NCBI RefSeq assembly: GCF_017875465.1
Contig: NZ_JAGGMQ010000001.1
Span: forward strand, 1 to 64,000
Origin: Winslowiella toletana
GTDB taxonomy: Bacteria; Pseudomonadota; Gammaproteobacteria; Enterobacterales; Enterobacteriaceae
Direction of reading: 5' to 3'
DNA: 64,000 nucleotides
A program made the position numbers and the translations under genes. Positions 9,818 through 19,249 of this stretch are shown in pieces. Each line of letters begins with the position of its first letter. The first letter of the stretch is position 1. The notes below the pieces were generated by a model that saw only the letters and a program-made list of their open reading frames with translations, did no database searches and was not told where the DNA came from.

Positions 9818-11007
9818 TGACCGTTCCTGCTGGCAACCCCGCCGCAAAGCTACCAGACGGCCGCGACCTCAGTCACGGACAGGTGCTGATGATGTCCGCC
9901 GCGACCGGAATCGCCGTTGGCAGCCAGTATTACAATCAGCCTCTGCTGGGCATGATCGCTGATGATTTTGGCGCCGCCTCCGGCCTGGTCGCCACAACAA
10001 CCCAGATCGGCTATGCCCTCGGCCTGATCCTGCTGGTGCCGCTTGGCGATAAGCTGGAGCGGCGCGCGCTGATATTGCTTCAGTGTCTGGGCCTGACATT
10101 AGCGATGGTGGCTGCCAGTTTTTCCCCAGGCTTGTACAGCCTTGCCTTCTTCTCCGTGCTGATCGGCGTGTTCGCTACCATCGCTCAGCAGATGATCCCC
10201 CATGCCGCCGGACTCTCATCGCCCCTCCAGCGTGAACGCGTGCTTGCCACCATTACCAGCGGCCTGCTGGTGGGCGTGCTGCTGGCACGCACCGTCAGCG
10301 GCTTCGTGGCGGTCTGGTATGGCTGGCGTTCGGTCTTTCTGCTGGGCGCGATGCTTTCTGTACTGATGATGGTATGTCTGGCGATAAAGTTGCCGCGCAG
10401 CCTGCCGGAATCCCGACTGCCCTATCACCAGTTGCTGCGTTCGTTGTGGGTTCTGGCGCGCAACGAGCCGGTGCTCAGAAAGGCGGCGCTGACCCAAAGC
10501 CTGCTCTTTTTCGCTTTCAGCGCATTCTGGACGATTCTGGCTTTGCTACTGCAGACGCCCCGCTTCGGGCTGAACAGCAGCATTGCCGGCATGTTCGGCA
10601 TTGTGGCGCTGGCTGGCGCCGTGCTGGCGCCCTTATGTCTGCGCATCGCGGGCAAACAAGGTCCACAGGGAGCCGTACGTCTTGGTGTCCTGCTGGTGGT
10701 CGCCAGTTTTCTGCTGATGATACCGATGGTGAGTCTTGCCGGGCTGGGCATCGGCGTGATTCTGATGACCACTGGCCTGCAAGTTTCGCTCATTGGTCAT
10801 CAGACTATGGTGCTTGGCGCGGCAGGCAGCGCCCGTGGTCGCTTTAATACCGTATTTATGGCTGCGCAGTTCGCTTTCGGCGCCGCCGGCTCAGCGAGCG
10901 CCAGCGTTGCCTGGGAATATGGCGGCTGGACAGCGGTGATGATGATGTCGGCCACGTCATCACTTCTCGCTTTGTGCTGGCAGTCGGCCCGCGATGCAAA
11001 ACCTTAA
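9817..11007 (+). CDS. MFS permease (DHA1-like)
   Basis: A 396-residue, probably 12-helix major facilitator. The start at 9817 is chosen because GGAGG precedes it by seven bases and the protein then begins just before the first helix; the frame is open further upstream, but that part is polar and overlaps the regulator promoter. The loop between helices 2 and 3 carries GDKLERR, the MFS motif A equivalent. It is followed by the metal-dependent hydrolase with a 64-base gap. It is probably induced by the divergent LysR protein. Substrate and direction are unknown; an efflux or aromatic/organic acid role is possible. Confidence 0.85.
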   Translation: MTVPAGNPAAKLPDGRDLSHGQVLMMSAATGIAVGSQYYNQPLLGMIADDFGAASGLVATTTQIGYALGLILLVPLGDKLERRALILLQCLGLTLAMVAASFSPGLYSLAFFSVLIGVFATIAQQMIPHAAGLSSPLQRERVLATITSGLLVGVLLARTVSGFVAVWYGWRSVFLLGAMLSVLMMVCLAIKLPRSLPESRLPYHQLLRSLWVLARNEPVLRKAALTQSLLFFAFSAFWTILALLLQTPRFGLNSSIAGMFGIVALAGAVLAPLCLRIAGKQGPQGAVRLGVLLVVASFLLMIPMVSLAGLGIGVILMTTGLQVSLIGHQTMVLGAAGSARGRFNTVFMAAQFAFGAAGSASASVAWEYGGWTAVMMMSATSSLLALCWQSARDAKP

Positions 11008-11071
11008 AGACAACAACTCTGACGGGCACAGCTGCCCCATCCATTTTTTTTGATACCACCAGGAGCATCAC

Positions 11072-11944
11072 ATGACTGAAGAACATCAGATTGGCGAATT
11101 TACCCTTATTACCTTGCTGGATGGGATTTTCCTTTGCGACACCGATTTTATTCCTGCATCCAAATCCAGCGCAGGAGAAGCGCTGTTCAAAAGTGTCGGA
11201 CTGCCTGCCAGCGGCCCATCGCCGGAACCCATCAACGCTTTTGCCCTGAAAAAGGACGATCAGCTGTGGCTGATTGACGCCGGGTGTGGCAGGCAACTGG
11301 GGCCACGCTTTGGCAAAGCACCGGCTGCACTACAAAGCGCAGGCTTCAGCCTCGATCAGGTCGGGGGGATTATACTGTCCCATCTGCATGAAGATCATAT
11401 CGGCGGGTTAATCAGGGAAGACGGCACAGCGCTTTATCCGCAGGCCACCCTGTATCTGTCACAAGAAGAGCTGGCATTCTGGACCAGCCCAACTTCAGCG
11501 GAACACTATCCACAGCTGGCGCAGACGGGGCTTTTCACGCTGATCGCTACAGTGCTACAGGCTTATAACGGCTCGATCACAGCGGTTGCCGCGCGCGGAG
11601 AGGTGATCCCGGGTGTACATCTGGTTCCGCTCTATGGCCACACACCCGGCCATAGCGGCATTGAAATCAGCGCTGGCGACCAGCGTTTACTGATCTGGGG
11701 AGATGTTATCCATTCGACGTTGCTCCAGTTACGCTATCCTCACTGGAGTATCGGCTTCGATATCGATCCCCCTCAGGCGCTGGCGACCCGCGAAAAGTTG
11801 CTGGCCCGGCTGGCGACTGAAGACACCCTGGTCGCAGGCCCGCATGTGATGGGCATCGGCAAGATCCGCGACTGCTGTGACGGCGGTTATCGCTTGCATC
11901 TGCATCGCCGGCGTTGTCCGCTTAAGTCTGCAGTCGCGCAGTAG
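11072..11944 (+). CDS. metallo-beta-lactamase-fold hydrolase
   Basis: A 290-residue cytosolic MBL-fold protein. The zinc motif HLHEDH is present in the middle third, with the second-site ligands in GHTPGHS and the WGD segment downstream. The start follows an AGGAG ribosome site. The family includes lactonases, glyoxalase II-like enzymes and quorum-quenching hydrolases; which of these applies cannot be told. The C-terminus carries an unusual basic and cysteine-containing tail (DCCDGGY to the end). It is co-directional with the MFS permease and convergent with the fused gene at 11953, with only eight bases between the stops. Confidence 0.85.
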   Translation: MTEEHQIGEFTLITLLDGIFLCDTDFIPASKSSAGEALFKSVGLPASGPSPEPINAFALKKDDQLWLIDAGCGRQLGPRFGKAPAALQSAGFSLDQVGGIILSHLHEDHIGGLIREDGTALYPQATLYLSQEELAFWTSPTSAEHYPQLAQTGLFTLIATVLQAYNGSITAVAARGEVIPGVHLVPLYGHTPGHSGIEISAGDQRLLIWGDVIHSTLLQLRYPHWSIGFDIDPPQALATREKLLARLATEDTLVAGPHVMGIGKIRDCCDGGYRLHLHRRRCPLKSAVAQ

Positions 11945-11952
11945 CGGGGACA

Positions 11953-14376
11953 TCAGATTGATGAAAAAGCTGAAGCCGTCGTACTGCCGTTAAACAGGGC
12001 TCCGGCCATCGGTGGAATAGGTGACAGCGGCACGCCATCGCGTTCAAATCCCGCGATATTGCGCATGACCAGGGTGACACCGGTGCGTTGTGTCTCGATG
12101 GAAACCCCCGCTGTATGAACGGTGAGTACCGTTTTATCAGACAGGCGTAACGCTTGCGGAATAGCAGGCTCCGTTTCGAAGACATCGAGTCCTGCGCCAC
12201 CAACCGCACCGTTGTTTAACGCAGTAATAAGCGCTTGTGTATCAACGATACTGCCGCGTCCCACATTGACTAAGTAGCCCTGGCTACCCAGCGCATCCAG
12301 CACCCGGGCATTAACCGCATGAAATGTCTCTTTACCCCCCGGCGCACAGCAGATAAGGAAATCAACCTGACGCGCCAGTTCTTCAAGCGAATCGATATAT
12401 TGCCAGGGAAGCTGCGGCTTGGGTGTGCGGCTATGGTACATAATTTTAAGGTCAAATCCGGTTGCCCGGCGCGCAATGGCTTCACCGATCTGCCCCATAC
12501 CAAAAATGCCGATTTTTTTGCCAGCGACCATCGGGTATGGCGAGAAATCGGTACGCCATAAACCATCACGCGCTTTGCGGTCCTGCAGGCTGATTCCCCT
12601 GACAATATCCAGCAACAAGCCCATCGCCTGGTCGGCAACCGCCGCCGCGTTGTCACCCGCCCCGTGAGAGACATAGATGCCGCGCCCACGCGCAACCTCA
12701 TGATCAACATTTTCAAAACCGGTTCCGGCACAGCAAATCAGTCGTAATGCGGGCATCAGACGCATTTGCGCGCCGCTAAAGCCGGTAAAGCCGGTGGTGA
12801 CCACATACTTCACGCGCTGCAAAACCTCTTCAGATAACGATTCGAGGCCCGTTGATGCATCATGGACGGTCGCGTGCTGACGGAGCAATGCCAGATATTC
12901 AGGCGCTTCGTACAGCATAACGATTTCGGGTTTATTGCTCTGATTCATTGGCGTTAACTCCATAATGATTGAACCGCTGCCAGCCATCTGCGGCCTGCGG
13001 CTGCGTTTACGTAAACTATAAAATCCGGCCACCACGGCGAATACGCTGGCCGTGATGCCGCTTAAAGGTAATGCCAGACTGAAATCCGCCATCAGTAGCA
13101 TGGCGGCCACCGCGCTGCCCAAAGACTGCCCCACCATCCTGGCCGTGCCAAGACTGCCGCTGGCAGAGCCGGCGCGCCCTTGCGGAGCCGCTGAGAGCAG
13201 CAGGCGATTGTTCGGCGTCTGAAATAAACCGAAGCCCAGCCCGCAAAGTATTTGCGACAGGATGATTAACACCGCAGAACTCGCGGCAGACAGGAAGACC
13301 AGCATAAATACCCCAACGCCAAACAGCGTCAGTCCATATACACATAATTTCTTGGCCGGGACAGACTCTGACAGCGCGCCAGAAGCTAATGCCGCCAGCA
13401 TCGAACTGGCTGGCCAGGCCGCCAGCAACCAGCCAATCTCAGCAGCAGATCGGCCGGTCTCATGAGACAGCCAGAATGGCAGGATGGTCAGCACGATAAT
13501 TTGTGCGCAAAACGCCAGCATTGAGGCGAACACCGAGGCGCGGAAATCGGGGATTTTAAACAGATCAATCGGGATCAGGGGCACGTGGCGGTATTTTTCC
13601 CGTCTGATATAGATCAGCGCCATGCCGGTGCCGATAAAAATCATGATTAACGCCTGTTCAGGGCGGATATTTATGGCAGTGAAATTAAGGCCGCTGGTTA
13701 ATAATGCGAAAGTGACAATATGCAGAGTAATACTTGTCCGGGACAATTTATGGTTCGCCCGGCTGGTGTGCGGAATGGCAAAATAACCAATGGCGCATGC
13801 CAGCAGACAAAGCGGTACATTGACCAGAAATAACCAGTGCCAGCTGGAAACCGAGAGAATAAGCGCGGCCACCGGCGGCCCCAGCGCCATCGAGGTTCCC
13901 GCCATAAACGCATTAAGCCCCAGCCCGCGGCCAAAGTGCCGACGCGGATAAACAAATCGCAGGATCGCTGTATTAACACTTAATACCCCTGCTGCGCCCA
14001 GTCCCTGAATAAACCGCCAGGTTACAACCTCAATCACACCGTTCGAGGCTGAGACCATCAGTGATGCCAGCGCGAATATCAGCAACCCAGGTAAATAGAC
14101 TCTCCGGTAACCTAAAATCTCCCCCAGTCCTGCCAGCGGCAGCAGCCCCGCAACCATCGCGATCTGATATGCCGACACAATGGCCACGGAATAACCTGGC
14201 GCAATCGCCAGGGCTTGCGCCATCGTCGGCAGCGCCACATTCACGATGCTCATCCCCATGGAAGAGGCAGCAGTGGCTAAGGTGATGGTGAATATACACA
14301 GCAGCCGGGGGTACAGGCGCAATCCGTCCGCAGAGAGATTCTCCTCTCTGCTTCGCGTCAATTTCAGGTCTTTCAT
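11953..14376 (-). CDS. fused DHA2-type MFS transporter and D-2-hydroxyacid dehydrogenase
   Basis: One uninterrupted frame of 807 codons. Residues 1 to about 460 form a 14-helix DHA2-like facilitator (first helix TITLATAASSMGMSIVNVAL, motif A loop GEILGYRR). After a short basic linker (about 455-476), residues 477-807 form an NAD(P)-dependent 2-hydroxyacid dehydrogenase: GMGQIG Rossmann loop, an SRTPK stretch suggesting NADPH use, VGRGS with the substrate arginine, the E of DVFETEPA, and the catalytic histidine in TVHTAG. The dehydrogenase part has its own candidate start: ATG at 12948 (residue 477) preceded eight bases earlier by GGAG, so separate translation of the enzyme is possible. It is last in the operon after the ABC ATPase, with a 44-base gap. 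Confidence 0.88.
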   Translation of the reverse strand: MKDLKLTRSREENLSADGLRLYPRLLCIFTITLATAASSMGMSIVNVALPTMAQALAIAPGYSVAIVSAYQIAMVAGLLPLAGLGEILGYRRVYLPGLLIFALASLMVSASNGVIEVVTWRFIQGLGAAGVLSVNTAILRFVYPRRHFGRGLGLNAFMAGTSMALGPPVAALILSVSSWHWLFLVNVPLCLLACAIGYFAIPHTSRANHKLSRTSITLHIVTFALLTSGLNFTAINIRPEQALIMIFIGTGMALIYIRREKYRHVPLIPIDLFKIPDFRASVFASMLAFCAQIIVLTILPFWLSHETGRSAAEIGWLLAAWPASSMLAALASGALSESVPAKKLCVYGLTLFGVGVFMLVFLSAASSAVLIILSQILCGLGFGLFQTPNNRLLLSAAPQGRAGSASGSLGTARMVGQSLGSAVAAMLLMADFSLALPLSGITASVFAVVAGFYSLRKRSRRPQMAGSGSIIMELTPMNQSNKPEIVMLYEAPEYLALLRQHATVHDASTGLESLSEEVLQRVKYVVTTGFTGFSGAQMRLMPALRLICCAGTGFENVDHEVARGRGIYVSHGAGDNAAAVADQAMGLLLDIVRGISLQDRKARDGLWRTDFSPYPMVAGKKIGIFGMGQIGEAIARRATGFDLKIMYHSRTPKPQLPWQYIDSLEELARQVDFLICCAPGGKETFHAVNARVLDALGSQGYLVNVGRGSIVDTQALITALNNGAVGGAGLDVFETEPAIPQALRLSDKTVLTVHTAGVSIETQRTGVTLVMRNIAGFERDGVPLSPIPPMAGALFNGSTTASAFSSI

Positions 14377-14420
14377 GTCGTTAGCTCAAAAGCGTCTTAC
14401 GCGGCAAAATAAATTATTAT

Positions 14421-15527
14421 TTACGCATCAGGTAGCAGCCAGGCGCCATCAGTATGCCAGCTGGCGATAACCGCATTGCCTGGCATCAGAACATCATCCA
14501 CTTTACCGCCAGTACGATTGGGTACGTAGGCTAATAACTTATGCCCGTTAGTTCTGCGCATTTTTATATGCGAGACCTGGCCACGATAAATAACTTCTTC
14601 AATCCAGGCCTGCGTCCAGTTATCTGCATTCTGCACCGTACCTTCAGGTTCGATAACAATCGCTTCTGGGCGGACAATAAACGTCATTGAATTTTGCCAT
14701 GAAACAGCCCCCTGATGGCGTATTTCGCCCCCCCCTTCCAGCGCAATAATATCGGTATCATTATCGCGGCGCGTGACGCTGCCGGTTAAAAAATTAGACG
14801 CGCCAATAAAATTGGCGACAAACGCATTTGCCGGGCGGGAATAGATCTCTTCTGGGGTTCCCACTTGCTCAACACGCCCCTGATTCATCACCACAATTTG
14901 ATCGGCCATGGTTAAGGCCTCTTCCTGGTCATGGGTGACTAACACCGTGGTGATACCGAGCCTTTGTTGCAGCTGACGAATCTCAATCTGCATAGTTTCA
15001 CGCAGCTCTTTATCCAGTGCGCCAAGAGGTTCATCAAGCAGCAGCAGTGAAGGTTCAATCACCAGCGCTCGTGCCAGAGCAATGCGCTGCTGTTGCCCGC
15101 CCGAAAGCGCAGAAGGTTTTCTGTCTGCCACATGCGCCAGCTGTACCAGTTCGAGCGCCTCTTTCACCCTCTTTTCACGTTCGGCTGGTTTAACTTTTTT
15201 CATCTTCAGGCCAAATGCCACATTTTCCGCGATGGTCATATGCGGGAACAGCGCATAACCCTGGAATAGCATGCCAATATTGCGCTGATGGGCCGGTTTA
15301 TCTGTCACCGTCATACCATCAATCACCACATTGCCTTCTGAAGGCGCAGTAAGACCGGCAATCATACGCAGCGTGGTGGTTTTGCCGCAGCCGGAAGGGC
15401 CGAGAAAGGCCACTAAATCGCCCTGCTTCACGCGTAAAGTAATATGTTCCACCGCAACGGTAGAACCATAGGTTTTTTTTAATCCCGACAATGCCAGGTC
15501 TGATTGCTTGCTCATCATTACGCTCAC
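14421..15527 (-). CDS. ABC transporter ATPase (PotA-like)
   Basis: ATP-binding subunit of a polyamine/opine-type importer, 368 residues. It shows Walker A GPSGCGKTT, the signature LSGGQQQR, Walker B LLLLDEP, and a C-terminal TOBE-like region from about 270. The GTG at 15527 overlaps the stop of the binding-protein gene; ATG codons at positions 4 and 5 are alternative starts. With the two permeases and the binding protein upstream it completes an importer. Confidence 0.93.
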   Translation of the reverse strand: MSVMMSKQSDLALSGLKKTYGSTVAVEHITLRVKQGDLVAFLGPSGCGKTTTLRMIAGLTAPSEGNVVIDGMTVTDKPAHQRNIGMLFQGYALFPHMTIAENVAFGLKMKKVKPAEREKRVKEALELVQLAHVADRKPSALSGGQQQRIALARALVIEPSLLLLDEPLGALDKELRETMQIEIRQLQQRLGITTVLVTHDQEEALTMADQIVVMNQGRVEQVGTPEEIYSRPANAFVANFIGASNFLTGSVTRRDNDTDIIALEGGGEIRHQGAVSWQNSMTFIVRPEAIVIEPEGTVQNADNWTQAWIEEVIYRGQVSHIKMRRTNGHKLLAYVPNRTGGKVDDVLMPGNAVIASWHTDGAWLLPDA

Positions 15528-16615
15528 AGGAAGGTTTGGTTAAATTTGTCGATGATTGCGCTGCGTTTTGGATTAATAAAAGACCAGTCGAGATTGATCA
15601 TTTTCGCCAGGCTCTCTTCATCGGTTTTAACCAGTTTTGCCACCTCTTCCGATAGCGTAATACCCGGCAGTACTGGTGCGGTGAGTGTTGCATCAGCCAT
15701 CAATTTTTGTACTTCAGGTGAAAGAATACGATTGATAAATGCAGCGGCTAATTCAGGTTCAGGGGCGTTATTTACCAGCGTAATAGCATTCACGCCAGCA
15801 AACGCGCCTTCTTGCGGATCCATCATTTCCAGTGGCGCGCCTTTCACAATATAGGGCAGCACCGATTTAGAATGGTCAGGGCCGCCGATATCTGCCTGGC
15901 CTTGCACCACTTGCAGTATCGCGGAACCGGGGTTCTCATGGATGCTGAAAATATTGGGCACCAGTTCCGCCATGCGCCCCCAGGCATTATCGATATCGTA
16001 CTGGGCCTGCAACGGGGGTTTTCCGCTCACCTGACTGGCCGCCATGGTTAAAATGGCGAGTGAATTCGTCCACTTTGGCGTGACCATAATAAAACGCTTT
16101 CTGAATTTCTCATCCCACAAGTCCTGCCAGCTGGTTGGTTTTTCACTGCCGATCGCCTGGGTGTTATACCAGGGCACAATGCGTGAGATGGAAAAGGCGG
16201 CGCCATATCCCTCTTCATAGACGTACTGCTTAAAAACCTTCGCAAGGTTAGTCACGCTGTCAGTGGGAAACTGTGCAATCAGTCCCTCACGCCTGGCGAT
16301 CGGGATGGCAACATCGTCCATCATCGCCACTGATAACTTAGGATGATTTTTCTCTGAACGCAGTCTGGCGATAGTTGGCAGTGTAGTGGTCTGGCTCTGG
16401 AATACCTTGCAGCGATAATCTTTTTCAAATTGCGGGATCACCTGGTTAGCAATCACCTCACCCTGAACACCTTCGTATGTACTCACATATAATGTCTTTC
16501 CTGCCGCCCATGCATTGCCACGTAATATCACTGGCGCAGCAAGGATTGCCCCGGCTCCCAGCACAAAGTTGCGGCGTGAAATACCCTGTGTTTTGTTTTC
16601 TTTTAAATGAGTCAT
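15524..16615 (-). CDS. periplasmic substrate-binding protein (PotD-like, Tat signal)
   Basis: Extracellular solute-binding protein of 363 residues. The N-terminus carries a twin-arginine signal (SRRNFVLGAG, then a hydrophobic stretch ending near AWA), so it is likely exported folded by Tat. The mature domain resembles spermidine/putrescine- or iron-type binding proteins. Substrate is unknown; the linked 5-oxoprolinase subunits suggest a lactam or related nitrogen compound. It lies 50 bases after the second permease gene and overlaps the ATPase gene. Confidence 0.9.
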   Translation of the reverse strand: MTHLKENKTQGISRRNFVLGAGAILAAPVILRGNAWAAGKTLYVSTYEGVQGEVIANQVIPQFEKDYRCKVFQSQTTTLPTIARLRSEKNHPKLSVAMMDDVAIPIARREGLIAQFPTDSVTNLAKVFKQYVYEEGYGAAFSISRIVPWYNTQAIGSEKPTSWQDLWDEKFRKRFIMVTPKWTNSLAILTMAASQVSGKPPLQAQYDIDNAWGRMAELVPNIFSIHENPGSAILQVVQGQADIGGPDHSKSVLPYIVKGAPLEMMDPQEGAFAGVNAITLVNNAPEPELAAAFINRILSPEVQKLMADATLTAPVLPGITLSEEVAKLVKTDEESLAKMINLDWSFINPKRSAIIDKFNQTFL

Positions 16616-16665
16616 ATCAGATATCCAGATTAAATGAATTTGTCAGCCCAAAATAAGTAAAACCG

Positions 16666-17460
16666 TCAGATCCCCATCGCTTTGCGAATACCGACAAAGC
16701 GTTCGAGCGCAAGAATAGTGACGACACTGGTTAATATCATCAGGCTGGAAATAGCCGCAATTGAGGGGTCAAAAACACGCGATAGCGCATGATGTAAATA
16801 TATCGGCAAAGGTTCGGTACCTGCATCGGCAAGCCAGAATGAAACCGGGAAATCATCAAAGGAGACCAGAAAGGCAAACAGGCAACCGGCAAAAACACCG
16901 GGCATAATCTGTGGCAACGTGACATGCCAGAATACGGCGATGGGTGAGGCGCCAAGCGTCGTCGCCGCTTCTTCCAGGCGGTGGTCAATTTGCTTAAAGC
17001 TGGCCAGTAAGGTGCGCAGCATATACGGCATAATAATCAGGATATGACCAATATAAAGATTAAGCGGGACCGAATACATCTGCGCGAGCGAGAAGAATTG
17101 CAGGATTGCCAGGCCGGTAATCAGGATCGGTAAGATCATCGGTGATAACAGCAGGGTCTCCAGCATCTGGCAGCCGGGTAAATCACCACGATGAATAACA
17201 ATGGCAGCTGGTGCGGCCAGTAATAGCGCGGTTAATGTCGACGTTATGGCCAGCACCAGGCTGGTGGTAAATGCGTGCTGAAATTTCGCATCGGCAATCA
17301 CGCGACCATACCATTCAAAGGTAAATCCCTTTGGCGGAAAGGTCGCCAGGAAATTATCTGAAACCGAAATGGAGATCACCACCAGCAACGGCGCCAGCAT
17401 AAAGATTAATAAAACCGGGGTGATTGCCTTCACAAAACGGCTATTCTTCTGACCATTCAT
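16666..17460 (-). CDS. ABC transporter permease (PotC-like)
   Basis: Inner-membrane permease, 264 residues, about six helices. The EAA coupling motif is seen as EEAATTLGAS in the second half. The start overlaps the stop of the other permease gene (ATGA), so the two are coupled. In the PotB/PotC scheme this is the PotC-type partner. Confidence 0.92.
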   Translation of the reverse strand: MNGQKNSRFVKAITPVLLIFMLAPLLVVISISVSDNFLATFPPKGFTFEWYGRVIADAKFQHAFTTSLVLAITSTLTALLLAAPAAIVIHRGDLPGCQMLETLLLSPMILPILITGLAILQFFSLAQMYSVPLNLYIGHILIIMPYMLRTLLASFKQIDHRLEEAATTLGASPIAVFWHVTLPQIMPGVFAGCLFAFLVSFDDFPVSFWLADAGTEPLPIYLHHALSRVFDPSIAAISSLMILTSVVTILALERFVGIRKAMGI

Positions 17461-18407
17461 GCGCTGTCTCCTGCGGGCAGTTTCCTGCTAACTACACGCG
17501 GTGTGGCTGACGTTGTACTGGCAAATCGCCGGGTCAGCGCATTACCACCAATATGGCCGGCTAAAGCGATGGCGACCATAATAAAGCCGATAGTGGCGCC
17601 CATTGGCCAGTCGTAAACGGTGTTGATTTGCTGTTCAAGCAAGACTCCCAGCATCATGCCGTCTGGGCCGCCAATCATTGCAGGCGTAATATAGGATGCC
17701 GAAGTCAGCGTAAATACAATCGTCACACCCGCCATCAGACCAGGCAGGCTCAGCGGCAGGGTAATGCGCAGAAATGCCATCAGCGAGGTAGCGCCCAACA
17801 TTTGTGCCGCTTCAAGATAGCCCGGTTTAATACGCGCCAGAGAACTGGCCAGAGGCAATACCAGCAACGGCAGAAATACATGGGCGGAGGCAATAATAAC
17901 CGCCCATTTGGTGTTCAGTAGTGTGATAAGTGAGGTAATTCCCAGCTGATGCAGCAGGAAATTCAGCCCGCCCTGCGGTCCGTTCGACAGTAATATTTGC
18001 CAGCCATAAGTGCGGACAATCACACTCACCATCAGCGGAGCCACCACCAGAATAATCGTGATGCGGCTCATTAGTTTAGAGCCGTTAGTGATGGTCAGCG
18101 CAAGCGGGTACGCCATCAGGATGGAAAGCAGTGATGTGGCTACGGCAATAAACAGCGTCTGATAAAAGATGCCGAGATAAGTCCCCCCGGCAAACAGACG
18201 CCGATAATGCTCCAGCGTCAGCGGCAATCCAATCGAACCATTATCAGATTGCGTCATCAGACTGTAACTCAGCAAAATGGCAGCGGGCAGCGCCATAAAA
18301 ATTAATAAAAAGCTTAACGAAGGCAGCGCCATAATTGCCGCCAGCACCTGCTTTCGTCGGCGCGGATTTACTGAGCTACTTTTTAGCGTGGTCGTTGAAG
18401 CGTCCAT
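17457..18407 (-). CDS. ABC transporter permease (PotB-like)
   Basis: Inner-membrane permease, 316 residues. After a basic N-terminal tail there are about six helices, with the EAA-type loop LEAAQMLGATS near residue 210. It follows pxpA by 32 bases and overlaps its partner permease, placing oxoprolinase subunits and importer in one transcription unit. Confidence 0.92.
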   Translation of the reverse strand: MDASTTTLKSSSVNPRRRKQVLAAIMALPSLSFLLIFMALPAAILLSYSLMTQSDNGSIGLPLTLEHYRRLFAGGTYLGIFYQTLFIAVATSLLSILMAYPLALTITNGSKLMSRITIILVVAPLMVSVIVRTYGWQILLSNGPQGGLNFLLHQLGITSLITLLNTKWAVIIASAHVFLPLLVLPLASSLARIKPGYLEAAQMLGATSLMAFLRITLPLSLPGLMAGVTIVFTLTSASYITPAMIGGPDGMMLGVLLEQQINTVYDWPMGATIGFIMVAIALAGHIGGNALTRRFASTTSATPRVVSRKLPAGDSA

Positions 18408-18439
18408 ACGTCGATCCTCATCTGGCGCTGCACGGGTGA

Positions 18440-19207
18440 TTAGTTAAACATTTTGTCGAGCGGCACCACGTTGTGGCCATTCTTCTCGACGGTTTCGCGC
18501 ACCATGCGGGCAATATTTACCGCTCCCTGGGTATCGCTATGAATAAGGACACAGTTAGCCTCGACCTTAATCACTTTGCCCGATAATGCGGTGACTGTAC
18601 TGTCGCTGAGAAACTGTTCCATACGTTCTTTAACCGCACCGAGATCCGTAATCATCGCATCAGGTAATTTCCGGCTCACCAGCAATCCGTTATCGTCGTA
18701 GGCACGGTCGGCAAAGATTTTGCCGACACAACGCATATTATTATCCCGGGCATAGCGTTCTCCCGACGTATTAACGCTTGCCGCAACAATAATGTCGGGA
18801 TCGAATGAGCGAAATGCGCCGTAAATGTGTTTCATATAATCCGGATTAGTGCGTTCCATCATGCCCAAAGCGCCATGCCCGCTGGCGTGCGTGACTTTAC
18901 AGCCCACCGAGTGGGCAATGGCCGCCAGCGCACCAATCTGATACAGCGCCACTTTGCCCATCACCGCGGGATCGATATCCATAGAGACGCGACCAAACCC
19001 CCATAAGTCCGGCACGCCGATATGGGCACCCAGCGCCACGCCATTCTTAACCGCCAGTTCTGCATTACGATGCATAATGATTGGATCACCGGCGTGAAAA
19101 CCGCAGGCTACATTTGCCGAGGAGACGATTTCCATCATCGCTTCGTCGTCACCCAGTGTCCATTTGCCATAGCCTTCACCCAGATCGGTATTGATATCGA
19201 TGTTCAT
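18440..19207 (-). CDS. pxpA: 5-oxoprolinase subunit PxpA (LamB/YcsF family)
   Basis: A 255-residue LamB/YcsF-family protein. It begins with the family motif DINTDLGEGYG, and contains SANVACGFHAGDP and the GxLM-type segment ASGHGALGMM. In E. coli and Bacillus, PxpA acts with PxpB and PxpC to hydrolyse 5-oxoproline to glutamate using ATP. All three subunits are present here, but joined to an importer and a dehydrogenase, so the natural substrate may be a different lactam. Confidence 0.93.
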   Translation of the reverse strand: MNIDINTDLGEGYGKWTLGDDEAMMEIVSSANVACGFHAGDPIIMHRNAELAVKNGVALGAHIGVPDLWGFGRVSMDIDPAVMGKVALYQIGALAAIAHSVGCKVTHASGHGALGMMERTNPDYMKHIYGAFRSFDPDIIVAASVNTSGERYARDNNMRCVGKIFADRAYDDNGLLVSRKLPDAMITDLGAVKERMEQFLSDSTVTALSGKVIKVEANCVLIHSDTQGAVNIARMVRETVEKNGHNVVPLDKMFN

Positions 19208-19249
19208 ACGCTATCCTCAGTCATTGAATGCGATTGATATAATTAACGC

